From contig NZ_MOLV01000011.1 of the NCBI RefSeq assembly GCF_001870785.1, positions 51,001 to 115,000 on the forward strand: a DNA stretch of 64,000 nt, read 5' to 3'. Position 1 is the first letter of the stretch; each line of letters opens with the position of its first letter. Of the stretch, positions 51,412 through 60,208 are shown one piece after another. Under the pieces are notes generated by a model that was given only the letters and a program-made list of their open reading frames with translations, did not search any database and had not been told where the DNA came from. Source of the stretch: Exiguobacterium sp. KRL4 (GTDB lineage Bacteria > Bacillota > Bacilli > Exiguobacteriales > Exiguobacteriaceae). Both the position numbers and the translations under genes were made by a program.

Positions 51412-52037
51412 CCTGCTCCGCCTCCTAAAAATGCCGACCAATCCGTCTTTTGCTCCTGTTGCGTAAAGTGATACAGGTGTTTCGCCATTAAATCGCACTC
51501 GATATTGACGAGGGCTCCGCTTTGTAGCCGATCGAACGTCGTCACTTGTCGTGAGTGCGGAATCAATGAAATGGTCAGACTGTTCGTCTCGACATGTTGA
51601 ATCGTCAGGCTCGTTCCGTTGATCGCAATTGACCCTTTCGGAATACAATATTTGCTCCAGTCGCCTGTCTCAAACCGATATTCCATCGCTTCACCGTCCG
51701 GTCGACGGCTTAACAGCCGGGCCGTCCCGTCAATATGACCACTAACGAAGTGACCGCCGAATCGTCCGTTTGCCGGCATCGCCCGTTCCAGTTGGACCGG
51801 TGTGCCGACACGCAATGTCTGAAGAGACGTCGCCCGAATCGTTTCGTGAACCGCATCCGCCGTAAATCCCGTCGCCGTCATCGCCGTGACCGTCAAACAA
51901 ATGCCGTCGACCGCGATACTGTCACCGATTTTCGTTCCCTCAAGAATATGCCTCGCTTCGATTTCAAGCGCCAGACCGTTCGGACGCGGGACTTTCCGTT
52001 TAATCGTCCCGACTTCTTCAATCAATCCTGTGAACAT
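51408..52037 (-). CDS. ribE: Riboflavin synthase alpha chain
   Basis: This 209-residue enzyme dismutates two lumazines into riboflavin. It has the two internally similar lumazine-binding domains of the family ([10 protein letters not shown] and [11 protein letters not shown] mark domain boundaries). It lies between ribD and ribBA, overlapping ribD by 16 bases. Confidence 0.94.
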   Translation of the reverse strand: MFTGLIEEVGTIKRKVPRPNGLALEIEARHILEGTKIGDSIAVDGICLTVTAMTATGFTADAVHETIRATSLQTLRVGTPVQLERAMPANGRFGGHFVSGHIDGTARLLSRRPDGEAMEYRFETGDWSKYCIPKGSIAINGTSLTIQHVETNSLTISLIPHSRQVTTFDRLQSGALVNIECDLMAKHLYHFTQQEQKTDWSAFLGGGAG

Positions 52038-53068
52038 GAGCCGTCTCCTTTCCGCGTATAGCTTAGATGCACATCCTGTCCAATTTTCGCGACATCCGTT
52101 AAATCGAACCGGTCTTCAATCTCGATCGGGCTCGTCAATCCAGTCGTACCTTGTAAGACCGACGGGGCTTGATAGATTTCAAGACGATCGACAAGGTCCG
52201 CTTCTAAAAACGCCGACTGAATCGTGGGTCCACCTTCAATCAATAAACTGCGGATACCTTGGTCATACAATGTGTCTAAAATCTGATTTGGTGTTACGTA
52301 CGTACCGACGAGAACCGTGACGTTCGATTGAGCTGAGACACGTGGTTGTTCCGTCAGCCAGTACGTCGGATTCAAGCCGTCCCGAAAGACTTGGGCTGTT
52401 TCCGTCAACCGTCCGCGACGGTCGACGACGACCCGAATCGGTTCAGCTCCCGTTTCCGTGCGTAACGTCAACGCGGGATCATCGACTAAAATCGTCTCAC
52501 TCCCGACTAAGATGGCGTCATGTGTTGCCCGCAGCCCACGTCCTGCAACTCGTGCCGCAACTGACGTAATAAAGCGTTGTTCACCTGTCGTCACGATCCC
52601 GTTTAAACTTTGAGCGACTTTCACGGTGACATTCGGTCGTTTTCGCTCGAGACTTTGCCAAAACGGTGTATAAAAACGAACTGCTTCGTCTTCCAGTAAT
52701 CCGACTTCGACCGTCAGTCCGGCTTCGCGGAGACGCGTAATGCCCTGACCCGAAACGATTGCATGTCGATCTTCCGTTGCGACGAACACCCGCTTGATGC
52801 CGGCGGCTAAAATCGCCTCCGTACACGGCGGTGTCTTTCCGTGATGGTTGCACGGTTCGAGCGTGACGTAGAGATCGGCACCGCGCGCTGCTTCTCCCGC
52901 CATTTTCAACGCCTCGACTTCCGCATGCGGACCACCCGCAAACCGGTGCGCACCGAAGCCGATCACTTTTCCATGTTTCGTAATGACACAACCGACACTC
53001 GGATTCGGACTGGTTTGTCCGTCTAACATCTCTGCCAATTGCATCGCCTGATGCATTCTATTATTCAT
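52022..53068 (-). CDS. ribD: Bifunctional pyrimidine deaminase/reductase RibD
   Basis: This 348-residue enzyme has a zinc deaminase domain (GGPHAEVEALK; LEPCNHHGKTPPCTEAI) and a reductase domain (from about residue 145; TVKVAQSLNGIV, LLIEGGPTIQSAFLE). ATG at 53068 with AAAGGAG is chosen; the frame continues 33 codons upstream into the terminator. It is the first gene of ribDEBAH, controlled by the FMN riboswitch. Confidence 0.94.
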   Translation of the reverse strand: MNNRMHQAMQLAEMLDGQTSPNPSVGCVITKHGKVIGFGAHRFAGGPHAEVEALKMAGEAARGADLYVTLEPCNHHGKTPPCTEAILAAGIKRVFVATEDRHAIVSGQGITRLREAGLTVEVGLLEDEAVRFYTPFWQSLERKRPNVTVKVAQSLNGIVTTGEQRFITSVAARVAGRGLRATHDAILVGSETILVDDPALTLRTETGAEPIRVVVDRRGRLTETAQVFRDGLNPTYWLTEQPRVSAQSNVTVLVGTYVTPNQILDTLYDQGIRSLLIEGGPTIQSAFLEADLVDRLEIYQAPSVLQGTTGLTSPIEIEDRFDLTDVAKIGQDVHLSYTRKGDGSCSQD

Positions 53069-53080
53069 CGTTTCGCTCCT

Positions 53081-53117
53081 TTCAAAAGAAAAGACGCCGC
53101 TGCATTTGCAGGGCGTC
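53081..53117 (-). terminator. Attenuator terminator of the FMN riboswitch
   Basis: GACGCC-GCTGCA (53093-53104) pairs with TGCAG-GGCGTC (53107-53117). On the minus strand TTTTCTTTTG follows, just before the ribD ribosome-binding site. It would form when FMN is bound. Confidence 0.8.
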
Positions 53118-53228
53118 ATGATTGAAGGGTCACGAAAGAAACGTCTTGTTTTTCTGTTTAAAAGCATACAGAAATAGACCTTTTCCTGAACAGATTTTTT
53201 CAGAAAATGGTTTCAAGCACATTTTTTC

Positions 53229-53367
53229 GTTCTTCTCCCATCCGGACTTTACCGTCGGCCTTGGAGTCACACCAAGTCAGCCATAGTGCGTACACTATGG
53301 GTCGCGGGCTCGTCGATTCGGAAATCGCATCACCGCCGGTTGGGATTTTCACCCTACCCCGAAGAAC
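53229..53367 (-). promoter_or_regulatory. FMN riboswitch (RFN element)
   Basis: On the minus strand the conserved RFN blocks appear in order: CTTCGGGGTAGGGTG, AATCCCAACCGGCGGTGAT, GAGCCCGCGACCC, TGACTTGGTGTGACTCCAAGG, CCGACGGTAAAGTCCGGATG and GGAGAAG. The closing helix GTTCTTC/GAAGAAC brings 53361-53367 to 53229-53235. It controls ribDEBAH. Confidence 0.96.
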
Positions 53368-53523
53368 TGGTTATTCAGTTGTACAGCTCAAGACTAGCAC
53401 AGGTTATTTTAAAATACAAAAAAGAATTTGTTTTTACTTCCATTTCCGAAAAAAAGTATGTGCTATCCGACGGACTTCAAAAACATAATCCGTCGAACAG
53501 AAACATACTTTTCATTTTGTCTG
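53368..53523. other. Upstream region of the FMN riboswitch
   Basis: This 156-nt AT-rich stretch separates the riboswitch from the end of the M20 amidohydrolase gene. It must contain the rib promoter. I see no gene in it and no certain promoter. Confidence 0.4.
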
Positions 53524-54735
53524 TTACGCCAAATAGCCGTTTTTCCGGTCATGGAACTCTTGCTTGACCGTCCCGAGTAACTGTCCGTCCGTCAACAGAC
53601 GTAACGCCGTCCGAGCCAGAATTTTTGCGCCGGTGATCAGGGCTTCGTCGCCTTGTTCCGACCGCGCCGCTTCCCGGAAACTTTCCGTGTGGGCGACCAA
53701 ATCGTCCGCTCCAATCTTGATGTACGGATGGATCGTCGGCAGGACTTGGCTGATATTTCCGGCGTCCGTCGAGCCGAGTCCGGGACGTTCATCCGTCTTG
53801 ACGTTTTCCCCAAGTGCAATCGCTTCTTCCCGGAAAATCTCGTCAAACGTCCGGTTGAACAGGAGATTGTCGACCTCATTTTGGAATGCGATGACCTCAA
53901 GCGTCGCCCCGGTCGCAAGCGCTGCCCCTTCGGCAACCGCTTTGACCTTCTTCGTCACGGCATTCAGCCGTTCGCGCGTCGTCGCCCGGATGAAGAAGCG
54001 GGCTTTGGCGTATTCTGGGATGATGTTCGGCGCGTCGCCGCCATCCGTGATGATGCCGTGAATCCGGACGTCGCTTGGCAATTGCTGGCGTAAGGCATTG
54101 ATGCCGTTAAAGAGTTGGATGACGGCGTCGAGTGCATTGATGCCCTCTTCCGGTGACGCTGCCGCGTGAGCCGGCTTGCCGGTAAAGGCAAAATCGAGTG
54201 GATCGACGGCAAGCGAGGAACCGGTGATGCGCGTTTGTCCGGACGGATGGATCATCAGTGCCGCATCGATCCCCGTCAAGAGGTCGTGTTTGACAAAACT
54301 GCCTTTCGAACTGCCGTTTGGTCCACCTTCCTCTGCCGGTGTTCCGAGCACGACGACACTGCCCCCGACTTCATCGATGATTTTACTGAGTGCGATTGCC
54401 GCTGCGACACTCGTCGTGCCGATGATGTTGTGACCGCAGGCGTGACCAATCCCCGGCAACGCATCGTATTCGGCGAGGAAGGCAATCGTCGCCCCCGGTT
54501 TATCCGAAGTCTTTCGTGCCAGAAACGCCGTGTCGTGTCCCGCGACCCCGAGTTCAACTGTGAACCCTTCTGCCGTCAGACGTTCTGCATGATGGCGCGA
54601 GGCAAAATATTCCTCGTTCCCAATCTCGGGTGTCGCATGAATCCGGTGACTCGTCTCGAGATACGACTCGCGTTTTTGTTCGATGTCCTGTTCGATCGTT
54701 TGTGTTAGGTTTTCCCGTTTTGTCTGAACCGTCAT
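53524..54735 (-). CDS. M20 family amidohydrolase
   Basis: This 403-residue metallopeptidase-like enzyme of the AbgB/PM20D2 group has the metal-binding AEYDALPGIGHACGHNIIG (about residues 72-90), a dimerisation domain from about 170, GTPAEEGGPNGSSKGSF and a C-terminal DAGNISQVLPTIHPY. Such enzymes cleave N-acyl or aminoacyl amide bonds. It follows metQ after a gap of under 30 nt, so it is probably in the SAM-controlled met operon; an N-acyl-methionine or related sulfur substrate is an inference. ATG at 54735 was preferred to a GTG nine bases upstream that adjoins AAGGAG. Confidence 0.85.
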   Translation of the reverse strand: MTVQTKRENLTQTIEQDIEQKRESYLETSHRIHATPEIGNEEYFASRHHAERLTAEGFTVELGVAGHDTAFLARKTSDKPGATIAFLAEYDALPGIGHACGHNIIGTTSVAAAIALSKIIDEVGGSVVVLGTPAEEGGPNGSSKGSFVKHDLLTGIDAALMIHPSGQTRITGSSLAVDPLDFAFTGKPAHAAASPEEGINALDAVIQLFNGINALRQQLPSDVRIHGIITDGGDAPNIIPEYAKARFFIRATTRERLNAVTKKVKAVAEGAALATGATLEVIAFQNEVDNLLFNRTFDEIFREEAIALGENVKTDERPGLGSTDAGNISQVLPTIHPYIKIGADDLVAHTESFREAARSEQGDEALITGAKILARTALRLLTDGQLLGTVKQEFHDRKNGYLA

Positions 54736-54762
54736 TTGGGTCACGCTCCTTTGGGTTTTTAG

Positions 54763-55584
54763 TTATTCGCCGATGTCACTGAGTGGGACGAACGTCGGAA
54801 TCGTGCTTCCTTTGTACTCTTTTTTGATGAAGGCCGCGACATCATCCTGTTGGTAGAGTGAAGCGATTTTCTTCAACGTCTTTTTGTCTTTGTCTTCCGT
54901 TCGTGTCGCGATGATATTGATGTACGGTTTCGCTGTTTCATTTTCATGGAGAATCGAGTCTTTGATCGGATTGAAGCCGGCATCAACGGCGATTCCGTTG
55001 TTGATGATTGAGGCGGATACATCCGGTAGGACACGTGGCGTCTGTCCGGCGACGACTGGAACAATCTTCAGCTTTTTCGGATTCTCGACGATTTTGTCGA
55101 CGGATCCGTTCCCGTCAAAGTCCTCCGGCAGCTTGATTAGGCCTGCTTCCTGCAGCAACAGCAGTGCCCGTCCCATATTCGTCGCTTCATTCGGGACGGC
55201 AATCTTTCCACCGACCGGGATATCTTTGACGTCTTTGACTTTATCCGAATAGATCCCCATCGGTGCGATGACAGTCGTCGCAATCGGCGACAGCTTTAAG
55301 TCATGTTCTTTTTTAAAGGCATTGAAGTACGAAATTGTCTGGAACGAGTTGGCATCGATTTCGCCTTCTGCGAGTGCCAGGTTCGGTTGCACATAGTCGG
55401 AAAACTTGACGAGTTCAATCGTGATGCCCTCTTTTTCCGCTTTTTTCGCGACGTATTCCCAAACTTGCGTATCCGAACTGCTGACGCCGAGCTTGACCGT
55501 ATTTTGATCCTCTTCACCGGACGCCGCACACCCTGCAAATAATACCGTCGTCAATGCTGCACCAATCGCTAATCCTTTTTTCAT
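54763..55584 (-). CDS. metQ: Methionine ABC transporter substrate-binding lipoprotein
   Basis: This 273-residue NlpA-family lipoprotein has the signal MKKGLAIGAALTTVLFAGCA (lipobox FAGC, Cys19). The binding-domain motifs are KFSDYVQPNLALAEGEIDANSFQTISYF, PNEATNMGRALLLLQEAGLI and the C-terminal YQQDDVAAFIKKEYKGS. It delivers D- or L-methionine to MetNP. Confidence 0.93.
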   Translation of the reverse strand: MKKGLAIGAALTTVLFAGCAASGEEDQNTVKLGVSSSDTQVWEYVAKKAEKEGITIELVKFSDYVQPNLALAEGEIDANSFQTISYFNAFKKEHDLKLSPIATTVIAPMGIYSDKVKDVKDIPVGGKIAVPNEATNMGRALLLLQEAGLIKLPEDFDGNGSVDKIVENPKKLKIVPVVAGQTPRVLPDVSASIINNGIAVDAGFNPIKDSILHENETAKPYINIIATRTEDKDKKTLKKIASLYQQDDVAAFIKKEYKGSTIPTFVPLSDIGE

Positions 55585-55618
55585 CCTTCATCTCTCCCTT
55601 ATCTTCTCTATGTTTTTT

Positions 55619-56269
55619 TTAGTGTCTCCGAATTTTTCGTGCCAACAGGTTACCTGTCGTCTGTAACCCTTGCACCAAGATGACGAGAATCCCGACCGTG
55701 ATGATCATGACGGTCGTATCAAACCGTTGGTAGCCGTAGGTGATGGCCAAGTCCCCGAGGCCTCCGCCGCCGATCGCCCCGGCCATCGCCGACGCCCCGA
55801 TCAGTCCGATCGTCGCGATCGTCAAGTTCAGGACAAGCGAGCTGAGTGCTTCCGGCAACAGGAATCGGAAAATCGTCTGCAACGGTGTCGCGCCCATCGC
55901 TTCCGCCGCTTCTAAGACGCCCGTACTGACTTCGAGCAGTGAACTTTCAATCAATCGGGCGATGTACGGCGCCGCATAAAAGACCAGCGGGACGATTGCT
56001 GCTTGCGTCCCGATCGATGAACCGACAATCAGCCGCGTCAGCGGAATGATTGCGACAAGTAAGATGATGAACGGAACCGACCGGAAGATATTGACGATGC
56101 CGCTTAAGACATTGAAGAAAGGGATTTGTTCAAGCAACGCCCCTTTTCGTGTGACGACCAATAGAATTCCGAGCGGTAAACCAATCAAGGTTGAAAAGAG
56201 TAACGACAGACCAACCATCGTCAAGGTCTGCAGGAACGCGGTCCAAATATCCGTGTAGTTAACCAGCAT
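55619..56269 (-). CDS. metP: Methionine ABC transporter permease
   Basis: This 216-residue permease has five hydrophobic segments and the EAA loop EAAEAMGATPLQTIFRFLLPEA. The ATG at 56269 (MLVNYTDIWTAF) lies inside the end of metN with GAGGAGG nine bases upstream. A longer frame of 26 codons overlaps metN further and lacks a ribosome-binding site. Confidence 0.93.
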   Translation of the reverse strand: MLVNYTDIWTAFLQTLTMVGLSLLFSTLIGLPLGILLVVTRKGALLEQIPFFNVLSGIVNIFRSVPFIILLVAIIPLTRLIVGSSIGTQAAIVPLVFYAAPYIARLIESSLLEVSTGVLEAAEAMGATPLQTIFRFLLPEALSSLVLNLTIATIGLIGASAMAGAIGGGGLGDLAITYGYQRFDTTVMIITVGILVILVQGLQTTGNLLARKIRRH

Positions 56270-57290
56270 CTGCGAGCACCTCCTCGACGTTGACATCTGA
56301 CTGGTCAATGTATTGCAAGGCCCGACTGATTTCTGCCGTTTCACCAATCAGTTCGACGAGCAGACTGCCAAACGGGATGTTTTGCAGTTCCGTGATACTC
56401 CCGTGCAGGATGTTGACATCGACATCAAACCGTTTGGCGACTTGCGACAAGAGCGGCTGTCCGGTATGTGCTCCGAGAAAGTTGATTTTATAAATATGAT
56501 GATTTGCTTCACGTCGTTCGATCAGTCGTTGCACCGACGCTGGAATCTCATCTTGCATGACGGACCGGACAAAGTTTTTCGCCGTCGCCGTCTGGGGATT
56601 CGAAAAGACGTCGAACACGGTACCCGATTCAATCAACTTGCCGGCTTCGATGACCGCGACCCGGTCACAAATCTCACGGATGACGCCCATCTCGTGTGTA
56701 ATCAATAAAATCGTGATGCCATATTCCGCGTTGATCTGTTTCAGTAACCGAAGGATATGTTGTGTCGTCTGCGGGTCAAGCGCTGATGTCGCTTCGTCAC
56801 ACAACAGAATCGACGGCTGGATCGCGAGTGCTCGCGCTATTCCGACCCGTTGTTTCTGCCCTCCCGATAACTGATCCGGATAATGATCGGCTTTGTCCGC
56901 TAAGTCGACGAACGTCAGCAGCTCGGTGACGCGCCGGTGGACTTCTTCTTTTTTGACGCCTTGTAAGACCAGTGGTTTTGCGACATTCGCAAAGACCGTA
57001 TTCGAATCAAGTAAGTTGAAATGTTGGAAAATCATCCCGATGTTTTGTTTCGCTTCCCGTAGTTGTTTCGCCGAAAGTGTCGTCAGTTCTTGCCCGTCGA
57101 CCGTCACGCTGCCGGATGTTGGACGTTCAAGAAGATTGACACACCGTAATAAAGAACTTTTTCCAGCCCCGCTGAACCCAATCACGCCAAAGATTTCACC
57201 TTTTCGGATTTCGAGATCGACACCGTTTAAGGCAGCGATTGACTGATCTTGTGTCTGATAGATTTTTTTTACATTTTTGAATGTAATCAC
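56259..57290 (-). CDS. metN: Methionine ABC transporter ATPase
   Basis: This 343-residue ATPase has Walker A GFSGAGKSSLL (about residues 38-48), signature LSGGQKQRVGIARAL, Walker B ILLCDEATSALDP and a C-terminal NIL regulatory domain (about 265-343) that binds methionine and inhibits uptake. GTG at 57290 (MITFKNVKKIYQ) was chosen because the AAGGGGGG box lies seven bases before it and the length fits the family. The open frame continues upstream through the riboswitch but is not coding. Confidence 0.94.
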   Translation of the reverse strand: MITFKNVKKIYQTQDQSIAALNGVDLEIRKGEIFGVIGFSGAGKSSLLRCVNLLERPTSGSVTVDGQELTTLSAKQLREAKQNIGMIFQHFNLLDSNTVFANVAKPLVLQGVKKEEVHRRVTELLTFVDLADKADHYPDQLSGGQKQRVGIARALAIQPSILLCDEATSALDPQTTQHILRLLKQINAEYGITILLITHEMGVIREICDRVAVIEAGKLIESGTVFDVFSNPQTATAKNFVRSVMQDEIPASVQRLIERREANHHIYKINFLGAHTGQPLLSQVAKRFDVDVNILHGSITELQNIPFGSLLVELIGETAEISRALQYIDQSDVNVEEVLADAG

Positions 57291-57312
57291 CACGTTTCCC
57301 CCCTTAAAAATA

Positions 57313-57348
57313 CAAAAAGGCCTCTTCTTAAGAAACAAGAAGAGACCT
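57313..57348 (-). terminator. Attenuator terminator of the metN riboswitch
   Basis: On the minus strand AGGTCTCTTCTT pairs with AAGAAGAGGCCT around TGTTTCTT-like loop bases, followed by TTTTTG. It lies just before the metN ribosome-binding site. Confidence 0.88.
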
Positions 57349-57377
57349 GGATCCGCACAAAGGCAGAATCCACTCGA

Positions 57378-57477
57378 CTCATCTCTCAGACAATCGTCTG
57401 ATGGAATTGGCACAGTGCTCATAATGAGTCTGTTGCCGAGGTTTCGTAGGGCCAGTCCCTCCACCTCTCTGGATAAG
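57378..57477 (-). promoter_or_regulatory. SAM-I riboswitch (S box) of metNPQ
   Basis: On the minus strand the S-box blocks are complete: CTTATCCAGAGAGGTGGAGG, GACTGGCCCTACGAAACC, TCGGCAAC, TGTGCCAATTCC and GAGAGATGAG. P1 pairs 57477-57472 with 57383-57378. Binding of SAM should favour the terminator at 57313-57348. Confidence 0.97.
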
Positions 57478-57731
57478 TGTTGCGGTATGATATTCATATG
57501 TGTGTTGTTGCTGTTCAAACTTATGTCGTAAAACTAATTTTTACATTACAGAAAGATCTTTTAAAGGTCAACCATATTTTCAAAAATAAACCATATGACC
57601 CATATCGATTGGTTTCCCGGGTTGGGCTTCATCATAGAAAAGTTCTTGTCGCCGGTCAAGGACCGTTTGACAATCCTTTTCCGTCAGTGCTATCATCTTC
57701 TCAATGATTAATCCGACAATTCCTATATGTT
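57478..57731. other. Region between two divergent SAM riboswitches
   Basis: These 254 bases carry both divergent promoters. The sequence is AT-rich near 57530-57600. I cannot assign the promoters with confidence, and no gene is seen. Confidence 0.4.
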
Positions 57732-57827
57732 ATATCAAGAGTGGACGAGAGACCTGGCTCTAGGACTCCACGGCAACCTGCGATTTGCAAGGTGCTCCGA
57801 CCAGCAAAGCAACCGCTTTGGATGATA
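57732..57827 (+). promoter_or_regulatory. SAM-I riboswitch (S box) of a carboxylesterase gene
   Basis: The aptamer has P1 TATCA (57732-57736) with TGATA (57823-57827) and the conserved AAGAG after P1. P2 is GTGGA/TCCAC around GAGAGACCTGGCTC. CGGCAACC follows, then P3 CCTGC..GCAAGG, GTGCTCCGACCAGC and P4 CAAAGC/GCTTTG, then GGATGATA. Compared with the metN aptamer it is shorter and less canonical, but all four helices are present. Confidence 0.87.
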
Positions 57828-57835
57828 CACACGAG

Positions 57836-57873
57836 AAACTCGTTTGCCGTCCAAAGCCAAACGGGTTTTTATT
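57836..57873 (+). terminator. Attenuator terminator of the second SAM riboswitch
   Basis: AAACTCGTTTG (57836-57846) pairs with CAAACGGGTTT (57858-57868), followed by TTATTTT. It ends eight bases before the GGAGG of the esterase gene. Confidence 0.85.
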
Positions 57874-57893
57874 TTGAAATGGAGGATGAGATG

Positions 57894-58652
57894 ATGAGTA
57901 TGAGTTATCCTGTTTTACCGGGCGCCGAAGCCTTTTTCTTGGAACGTGGATCAGTCGGCATTTTGCTGTGTCACGGCTTTAATGCGACACCACAAAGTGT
58001 TCGGGCTGTAGGAGAACGCTTCGCAGAACACGGTTTTTCCGTCTATGCCCCCCGTCTGCATGGGCATGGGACAGATGTACGTGACTTTGAAACGGCGACG
58101 GCCGAAGACTGGAAACAAAGTGTCCGTGAGGGCTTTGCTCAACTGTCCCGCCAGTGCGAATCCATCTTCATCGTCGGTCAATCGATGGGCGCGACGCTTG
58201 CGCTGGCTCTCGCTGCCGAAGGTCTTCCGGTCGCAGGAATCATCACGATCAATGCTGCTTTATCCGTACCCGCTTACGAAGCGTTATCATTTACGGATTG
58301 TCCGGTTTATCTGCCGGAAAGCCCACCCGATATCAAACAAACCGCTTTTGAAATCATCTATGATGTTGTGCCTGCGGTCTCTGCGTCCGAACTTTTACGC
58401 TTGATTCGCGAAACCATTCCAACCCTTCCCGCCATTCAAATTCCGGCGCTTATTTTATATTCTGCTGAAGATCATGTCGTCCCACCGACCTGTTCGGATT
58501 ACCTGCACCGGACGATTGGTTCGACGGATAAACGCAGTTATTGTCTACTCGATTCCTATCACGTCGCGACACTCGACCATGACCAAGAGACGATTATCCG
58601 CGAAACGGCTTATTTCGTCGAGCAGTACAGTCAGTTGACACGGACCGGTTGA
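57894..58652 (+). CDS. Alpha/beta hydrolase, Est30-type carboxylesterase
   Basis: This 252-residue esterase has the oxyanion motif LLCHGFNATPQS and the monoglyceride-lipase-like YAPRLHGHGTDVRDFETATAEDW. Its nucleophile is Ser in GQSMGATLAL (about residue 92). Catalytic Asp lies in YSAEDHVVPP and His in DSYHVATLDHD. Geobacillus Est30 is the nearest known type. The gene follows a SAM-I riboswitch, which is unusual for this family; MetX is also an alpha/beta hydrolase but lacks this pattern. GGAGG is eight bases before the ATG at 57894; ATG 57891 is an alternative. Confidence 0.88.
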   Translation: MSMSYPVLPGAEAFFLERGSVGILLCHGFNATPQSVRAVGERFAEHGFSVYAPRLHGHGTDVRDFETATAEDWKQSVREGFAQLSRQCESIFIVGQSMGATLALALAAEGLPVAGIITINAALSVPAYEALSFTDCPVYLPESPPDIKQTAFEIIYDVVPAVSASELLRLIRETIPTLPAIQIPALILYSAEDHVVPPTCSDYLHRTIGSTDKRSYCLLDSYHVATLDHDQETIIRETAYFVEQYSQLTRTG

Positions 58653-58661
58653 TGTTCAAAA

Positions 58662-58710
58662 AAAAAACGAATGATTTCAGGCAGTGAGGCCAGAGAATCG
58701 TTCGCTTTTT
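58662..58710. terminator. Bidirectional terminator between esterase and tdk
   Basis: CGAATGATT (58669-58677) pairs with AATCGTTCG (58696-58704) with one G-U pair, between A- and T-runs. Confidence 0.75.
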
Positions 58711-58724
58711 CATATCGTGTACTC

Positions 58725-59345
58725 TTAATTTTGCTGTTGTTTTTTCCATTCCTGCAACGGTTGTGGTTTACCCGGGACTTGATGACAATGACGGCAACGT
58801 GGTTCATAGGATTCAGAAGCCCCGACTAAGATGATCGGATCATTGTAGTTGGCCGGTTGCCCGTCAATCAGGCGTTGGGTCCGGGAAGCCGGATCGCCAC
58901 ACGATAAACAAATCGCCTGTAATTTCGTCACGAACTCCGCACGTGCCAATAATTCAGGCATCTTCCCAAATGGTTCTGCCCGGAAATCCTGATCGAGCCC
59001 CGCACAAATCACACGTTTTCCGTCTTGCGCCAGTGCCTCGATGACCGCGACGATTTCATCGTCAAAAAATTGAACTTCATCAATTGCAACAACTTGCGTC
59101 TCTTCTGCTACCGCCGCGTACACGTCACGGCTTGTCGCCATCGGAATCGCGATGACCGAATTGCCACCATGCGACACGACATGTTCTTCGTGGTACCGGT
59201 CATCAATCGCCGGTTTAAAGACCTGAACCGGTAACTTTCCGTACTGTGCCCGTCTGACACGACGAATCAACTCTTCTGATTTTCCGGAAAACATACTCCC
59301 GCAAATCACTTCGATCCAACCATATTGATTGATCACATGCATCAT
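58725..59345 (-). CDS. tdk: Thymidine kinase
   Basis: This 206-residue type II kinase phosphorylates thymidine for salvage. Motifs are the P-loop [24 protein letters not shown], and zinc cysteines in [14 protein letters not shown] and CRHCHQ. ATG at 59345 or 59342 is the start; a GTG at 59354 touches the AGAGGA box. It precedes the rpmE-rho region in Bacillales; here a DedA gene is inserted between them. Confidence 0.94.
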   Translation of the reverse strand: MMHVINQYGWIEVICGSMFSGKSEELIRRVRRAQYGKLPVQVFKPAIDDRYHEEHVVSHGGNSVIAIPMATSRDVYAAVAEETQVVAIDEVQFFDDEIVAVIEALAQDGKRVICAGLDQDFRAEPFGKMPELLARAEFVTKLQAICLSCGDPASRTQRLIDGQPANYNDPIILVGASESYEPRCRHCHQVPGKPQPLQEWKKQQQN

Positions 59346-59540
59346 CGAAAACACCGTCCTCTAAATTAGTCACTTTAACGAGTATAGCCCGAATCTAAAT
59401 TGAGAAAAAGAGTTGACTTCTCAAAATCAAAAACCTATTTCCGATTTCCCTTATTCTTCATCTTGTCATTTCAACTGGTATCTCTTTCCTGTACAATAAA
59501 AGAGAAGTTTCTTTGAAGGAAGGTGACTCCGATTCATCAC

Positions 59541-60173
59541 ATGCTACATGAAGTCCTCCATCAATATGGAGCGTTCGGACTCGCCATTCTACTCGCTGGT
59601 GGTATCGTCGGGTTACCTGTTCCTGATGAGACGTTACTCGTCATGTCTGGTTTCTGGATGCATCGCGGTGATTTACCACTGATCGGGACGATTCTCGCAG
59701 CCTATGCTGGAAGTTGTATCGGCATGACGATCAGCTATTTGTTAGGTCTGAAACTTGGTATGCCGTTGCTACACCGGGTTGCCCCGAAATTACGAATTTC
59801 CGAAAAACATATCTTTCAAGCAGAAGCCGGATTTTTACGTTATGGAAAATCCGTTTTAATCATCGGCTATTACATACCCGGATTACGTCAGCTGTCCGCT
59901 TTTTTTGCCGGTGTCTCGAAGATGCCGTTTCAAGTTTTCGCGACCTATGCTTATACAGGAGCTTTGATCTGGATCAGTCTCTTTTTAGGAGCCGGTTATT
60001 TCCTGGGTCGTCACTTTTCCTTCGGTTTGCTGTTCGAACATTTTGCGAACAATCCGGATACGCTTCCGTACCTCGTTGGTGCCGCTGGAGCGATTGGGTT
60101 ATCGTTTGTCTTGAAAACGTATTTAGCTTATCGCGCTAAGTTCAGCCTATACAAAAACAGCCTGCTCCAGTGA
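59541..60173 (+). CDS. DedA family membrane protein
   Basis: This 210-residue protein has five to six hydrophobic segments and the family motifs GIVGLPVPDETLLVMSGFW (about residues 22-40) and YGKSVLIIGYYIPGLRQLSAFFAGVSKMPF (about 100-129; G-x-x-x-P-x-x-R). DedA proteins are phospholipid or C55-P flippases and maintain membrane potential. ATG at 59541 starts the conserved part; GTG at 59523 is possible but sits only three bases after AAGGA. A promoter candidate (TTTCAA, 17 nt, TACAAT) ends near 59501. Confidence 0.85.
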   Translation: MLHEVLHQYGAFGLAILLAGGIVGLPVPDETLLVMSGFWMHRGDLPLIGTILAAYAGSCIGMTISYLLGLKLGMPLLHRVAPKLRISEKHIFQAEAGFLRYGKSVLIIGYYIPGLRQLSAFFAGVSKMPFQVFATYAYTGALIWISLFLGAGYFLGRHFSFGLLFEHFANNPDTLPYLVGAAGAIGLSFVLKTYLAYRAKFSLYKNSLLQ

Positions 60174-60192
60174 TGGAGACAGGCTGTTTTTT
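60153..60192 (+). terminator. Terminator of the DedA gene
   Basis: AAAACAGCCTG (60154-60164) pairs with CAGGCTGTTTT (60180-60190), with an inner CTCCA/TGGAG extension. The stem covers the DedA stop codon and may also serve rpmE on the other strand. Confidence 0.88.
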
Positions 60193-60208
60193 AATACAGA
60201 AGTCGCAA

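Noticed and set aside
51412..51648. N-terminal extension of RibBA
   Set aside because: It is the ribE coding region read in another frame.
57291..57518. N-terminal extension of MetN by 76 codons
   Set aside because: It runs through the riboswitch terminator and much of the aptamer and resembles no MetN protein; the GTG at 57290 has a strong ribosome-binding site.
57741..57890. N-terminal extension of the esterase by about 50 codons
   Set aside because: This stretch is the SAM riboswitch and its terminator.
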